Made by a program: the position numbers and the translations under genes
DNA from: Trichuris trichiura
Lineage: Eukaryota; Nematoda; Enoplea; Trichinellida; Trichuridae
Length of the DNA stretch: 64,000 nt
Direction: 5' to 3'
Assembly: GCA_037903355.1 (NCBI GenBank)
Contig: JBAJFE010000026.1
Coordinates: forward strand, 930,001-994,000
Shown here: in pieces, positions 61,713-64,000 of the stretch
How the letters are laid out: each line of letters opens with the position of its first letter
How positions within the stretch are numbered: position 1 is the stretch's first letter
The notes under the pieces: generated by a model
The model's input: only the letters and a program-made list of their open reading frames with translations
Database searches by the model: none
What the model was told of the DNA's origin: nothing

Positions 61713-63273
61713 TCAAACACGCTCGGACCAAAAACGCATTGCACATACTTGAATGACTCTGATAAGAAAAAGAAAATTAGCATAACTGCCCCTTATCGCC
61801 TCTCGTTTGAGCTCACTGTTTGCGGGAAGAGGATGCTTTGCCTCTCCCTGATCGGTGGTATCCCCGCCGTCGGTTGGCATATCAAGAGGCGAACCAATTT
61901 GCAAAGGAACCTGGACCAGAAGAAACTGACTGGAACGGCTGGCGAATACCAATTCCAATTGGAGCTCGTAGGCAATGTGCAAAATTGGACAAGATTCCGA
62001 CGAAGCCGGCAACGAAGGTACGGTGAACAAAAATTCATTAGGCCAACTTTTCTTGCTCCGGCCGCTCAGCCTCTTGTCCAACTCGGTCTCCACTACGCCT
62101 CGACTGCTCGCGGCCACTTTGACGTCTGCGTAATGTTGTTTTTTTTAAAACAATAAAATCAATACACTTCGCTTTCAACTAAGGCGAGCAGGTTAATTAA
62201 CTTTTGCTCTCTCAGAGTCAACACTGCAACAGGACAAAATCAAACGGGCACAACGCTAATTGGCATTTCCAGTTCGAGCGATAATGATGAATAATAAAAA
62301 GTAGCAACTGCCGGACAATTCTAAAGTTTTAACCTACTTGCAGCTGAACGCTTTTTGCGTCCAATGAAAACTACCGTTACGGAGCAGTATTAGCGTTCCT
62401 ATTTCTTACGTAAGAAGAGTAAGCTTACTTGGTTCCAACTTTGAAATACAAGTCTCGTTCTGCATCAACCTTGCGGTTATTCTCGTTAACGCCGAACGAC
62501 TATCGTTTACAACAACAAGGCTGGCAACAACCGCTTCGCCGGGATAGTATATCAACTTTGGTAGTGTCACTTCGCAAGAAATTAGACCTGACGAGCAGCA
62601 GGACGTCACTTTTTCGCTATCGCTATGGACGGCCGGTTTCAACAAGTCCAAACTGGTGGAACCATTCAAAGTGGCCGAGCAATCGCGACTCAGCACAGTG
62701 AACGGCCGCTCGGTAACGTAATTTTCATGGCCTGTTCGAGATATTACCGCCTGACAGTAATACCGTATGGAACCTGAAAACAATCAGCGCAAATGTTGAT
62801 AGCTGGAAAGCGAACAACGATAAATCAAAGGACGCCCACCTAACAGCGTTAGCAACACTCGAAGGTACTACGAACACGTGCTTACCATACTTTCCTTCGT
62901 AACTGCTTAGCAATCGCTTAGGGAGTGGAAACGTATACGGTATCAAGTGTTCTCCCGAAGGAAGGACAAACTCGCCCGTATCTTCTTTTCCGGGTAAGCG
63001 GTCGACTAGAACCACCTCCTTGTCAAAATAAGTCAACTCGCAAGTGGACTTGGTCAAGCCGCCACCTCTCGCATTTGCCGGTATGTTCTCGAAGTTCGCT
63101 CGACCTTTGAACAGCAGACGAAGGTTGGCCAGTCGAAGCGGCTTGTTTAGCGTAATTTTCACGTTGCCTTCGACGTCGTCCTCGGGAAAGTACAAGGCAA
63201 GTTCACGGTCGAAAAGCACATCGAAGCAAGATATTGGACAAACGCCATCGACGGTAGCGTTCATGGAGCTCAT
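61713..63273 (-). CDS. Arrestin domain-containing protein (alpha-arrestin)
   Basis: Three exons (63273-62886, 62773-62429, 62125-61713) join in phase to 381 residues. Alpha-arrestins are adaptors linking membrane cargo to ubiquitin ligases and endocytic sorting. Seen: arrestin N-domain strands (FDVLFDRELALYFPEDDVEG, FVLPSGEHLIPYTFPLP, IRYYCQAVISR); arrestin C-domain strands (LPKLIYYPGEAVVASLVVVN, FTVPSLPASSESCPILHIAY, QVPLQIGS). The tail after the arrestin fold is short and contains no PPxY motif, so direct binding to WW-domain (NEDD4-type) ligases is not supported. Which ARRDC or TXNIP subgroup it belongs to cannot be told from the sequence alone. Confidence 0.94.
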
Positions 63274-63787
63274 TGCCCCAGTCGTCGAACAAATATCCTC
63301 CTATACCAAACCTGACCAGGGTCGCTGGAGACGGCACTAGCTGTCTTGATGCTCACGTATGCCAGCCAAGTGAAGTGGACAGGTTCTATTCGTCTTCGAG
63401 CGGTCGTTTGGCAACCGGAGAAAACTGAAAGTCAAAAATGCTGACAAATCACGCTGACAGCAACCGAGACCGTGAGAGAACGCTGATCGAATTGACAGTA
63501 ACAAATGTGCCAGCAACACGACGAGATTGATCAAAACAAAAAAAGTACAACGACCAGTTTATTGAAAAATCGATCGCGGCCACCTAGCGACCTACTGCTG
63601 CTCACGACGATCGCAGTGGTCACTGAATTAGCTACGGGCGCGTTCAGCGCGCTCGTACAATCCAGATCTGTCAAAAAGCCTGACTGACTACCTGCATATC
63701 CAATATCAAAATGAGGTACTGTACTTTGGTTATCTTTCCGCAATGCCTATAAGCGATATGCACTGGCAAATGCTGAGTAATCGTTCA
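63274..63787. other. Spacer between NCBP2 and the arrestin-domain gene
   Basis: It separates the NCBP2 stop from the downstream ATG on the same strand (about 514 bp). The ORFs on both strands lack support. Promoter or 5' UTR of the arrestin-domain gene is expected here. Confidence 0.5.
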
Positions 63788-64000
63788 TTAATGTATACCT
63801 ATATGTTGGCCCATGTTTACGCTGAAACCGCCACGTCCAGGATCAAAGTCGGAGCGATACTCGTCACGCATCTTTGCAAGAAGTTGTTGACAAATGGCTA
63901 ACGTGCAATAGGAAGAAGCATTACCTGTCCTCCGTGTCTACCACGGCCGTACTGCCGACCTTTGCTGAAGCCGACGTCCCAGTCTGTACGAATGATCCGC
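63788..64000 (-). CDS. NCBP2: Nuclear cap-binding protein subunit 2 (CBP20), 3' end
   Basis: The last two exons are visible: one running from the window edge to 63925, and 63871-63788. CBP20 binds the 7-methylguanosine cap with NCBP1 and supports splicing, export and decay of nuclear transcripts. Seen: [20 protein letters not shown], immediately after the RRM in this family, with the Trp-Asp and Arg/Gly-rich cap-contact region, then [16 protein letters not shown] and a short tail. The intervening intron is 53 nt (donor CAG|GTAATG). Most of the RRM lies beyond the right edge. Confidence 0.95.

Noticed and set aside
61572..62156. 194-codon plus-strand ORF
   Set aside because: Most of it is the complement of the last arrestin-domain exon. 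The GA-rich start is simple repeat.
1..64000. tRNA, rRNA and CRISPR features
   Set aside because: No convincing tRNA B-box/cloverleaf, no rRNA similarity and no regularly spaced direct repeats were noticed by eye. A covariance-model scan would be decisive.

Overview
This is eukaryotic DNA, most likely from a nematode. The genes are packed at one per 2-7 kb. Most introns are about 45-70 nt with GT..AG ends, and GC is near 40%. One gene pair has operon-like spacing, and there is a secreted chitin-binding/LDL-receptor class A protein. A clade I (Trichuris-like) worm is plausible, but this is inference. No bacterial, phage or CRISPR features were seen.

Left part (0-19.5 kb), nearly all on the minus strand: the first exon of a secreted protein at the left edge; sulfite oxidase (SUOX); VPS52 (GARP/EARP tethering complex); a TMEM268-like membrane protein; ZNF511; and MARCHF5 (mitochondrial/ER E3 ligase). 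For SUOX, VPS52, TMEM268, ZNF511 and MARCHF5, complete models were assembled from splice sites with consistent phase.

Middle (19.7-30 kb): nicastrin (plus) diverges from MARCHF5 across about 206 bp and runs tail-to-tail into TTC17 (minus), with about 36 bp between the stop codons. Then comes a gene-poor stretch (30-42.7 kb) with an orphan two-exon fragment, small cysteine-containing ORFs, and a coiled-coil gene fragment (possibly Nup88 C-terminus) that carries an exact in-frame 75-bp tandem duplication.

Right part (42.7-64 kb): a KCNQ1-type voltage-gated K+ channel (plus, two 3.5-kb introns), a CBM14 + four-LDLa secreted protein (minus), an arrestin-domain protein (minus), and the 3' end of NCBP2/CBP20 (minus) at the right edge.

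Several introns and spacers hold foldback/MITE-like inverted repeats, and two of these families have a second copy in the window. No system that is certainly new was found. The best leads are the antisense 160-residue ORF in SUOX intron 1, the foldback families, the duplicated coiled-coil fragment, the decayed helical coding segments in and before KCNQ intron 1, and the compact shared-promoter and shared-3'-end arrangement. Gene names rest on recalled family sequences and motif matches, not on database searches.
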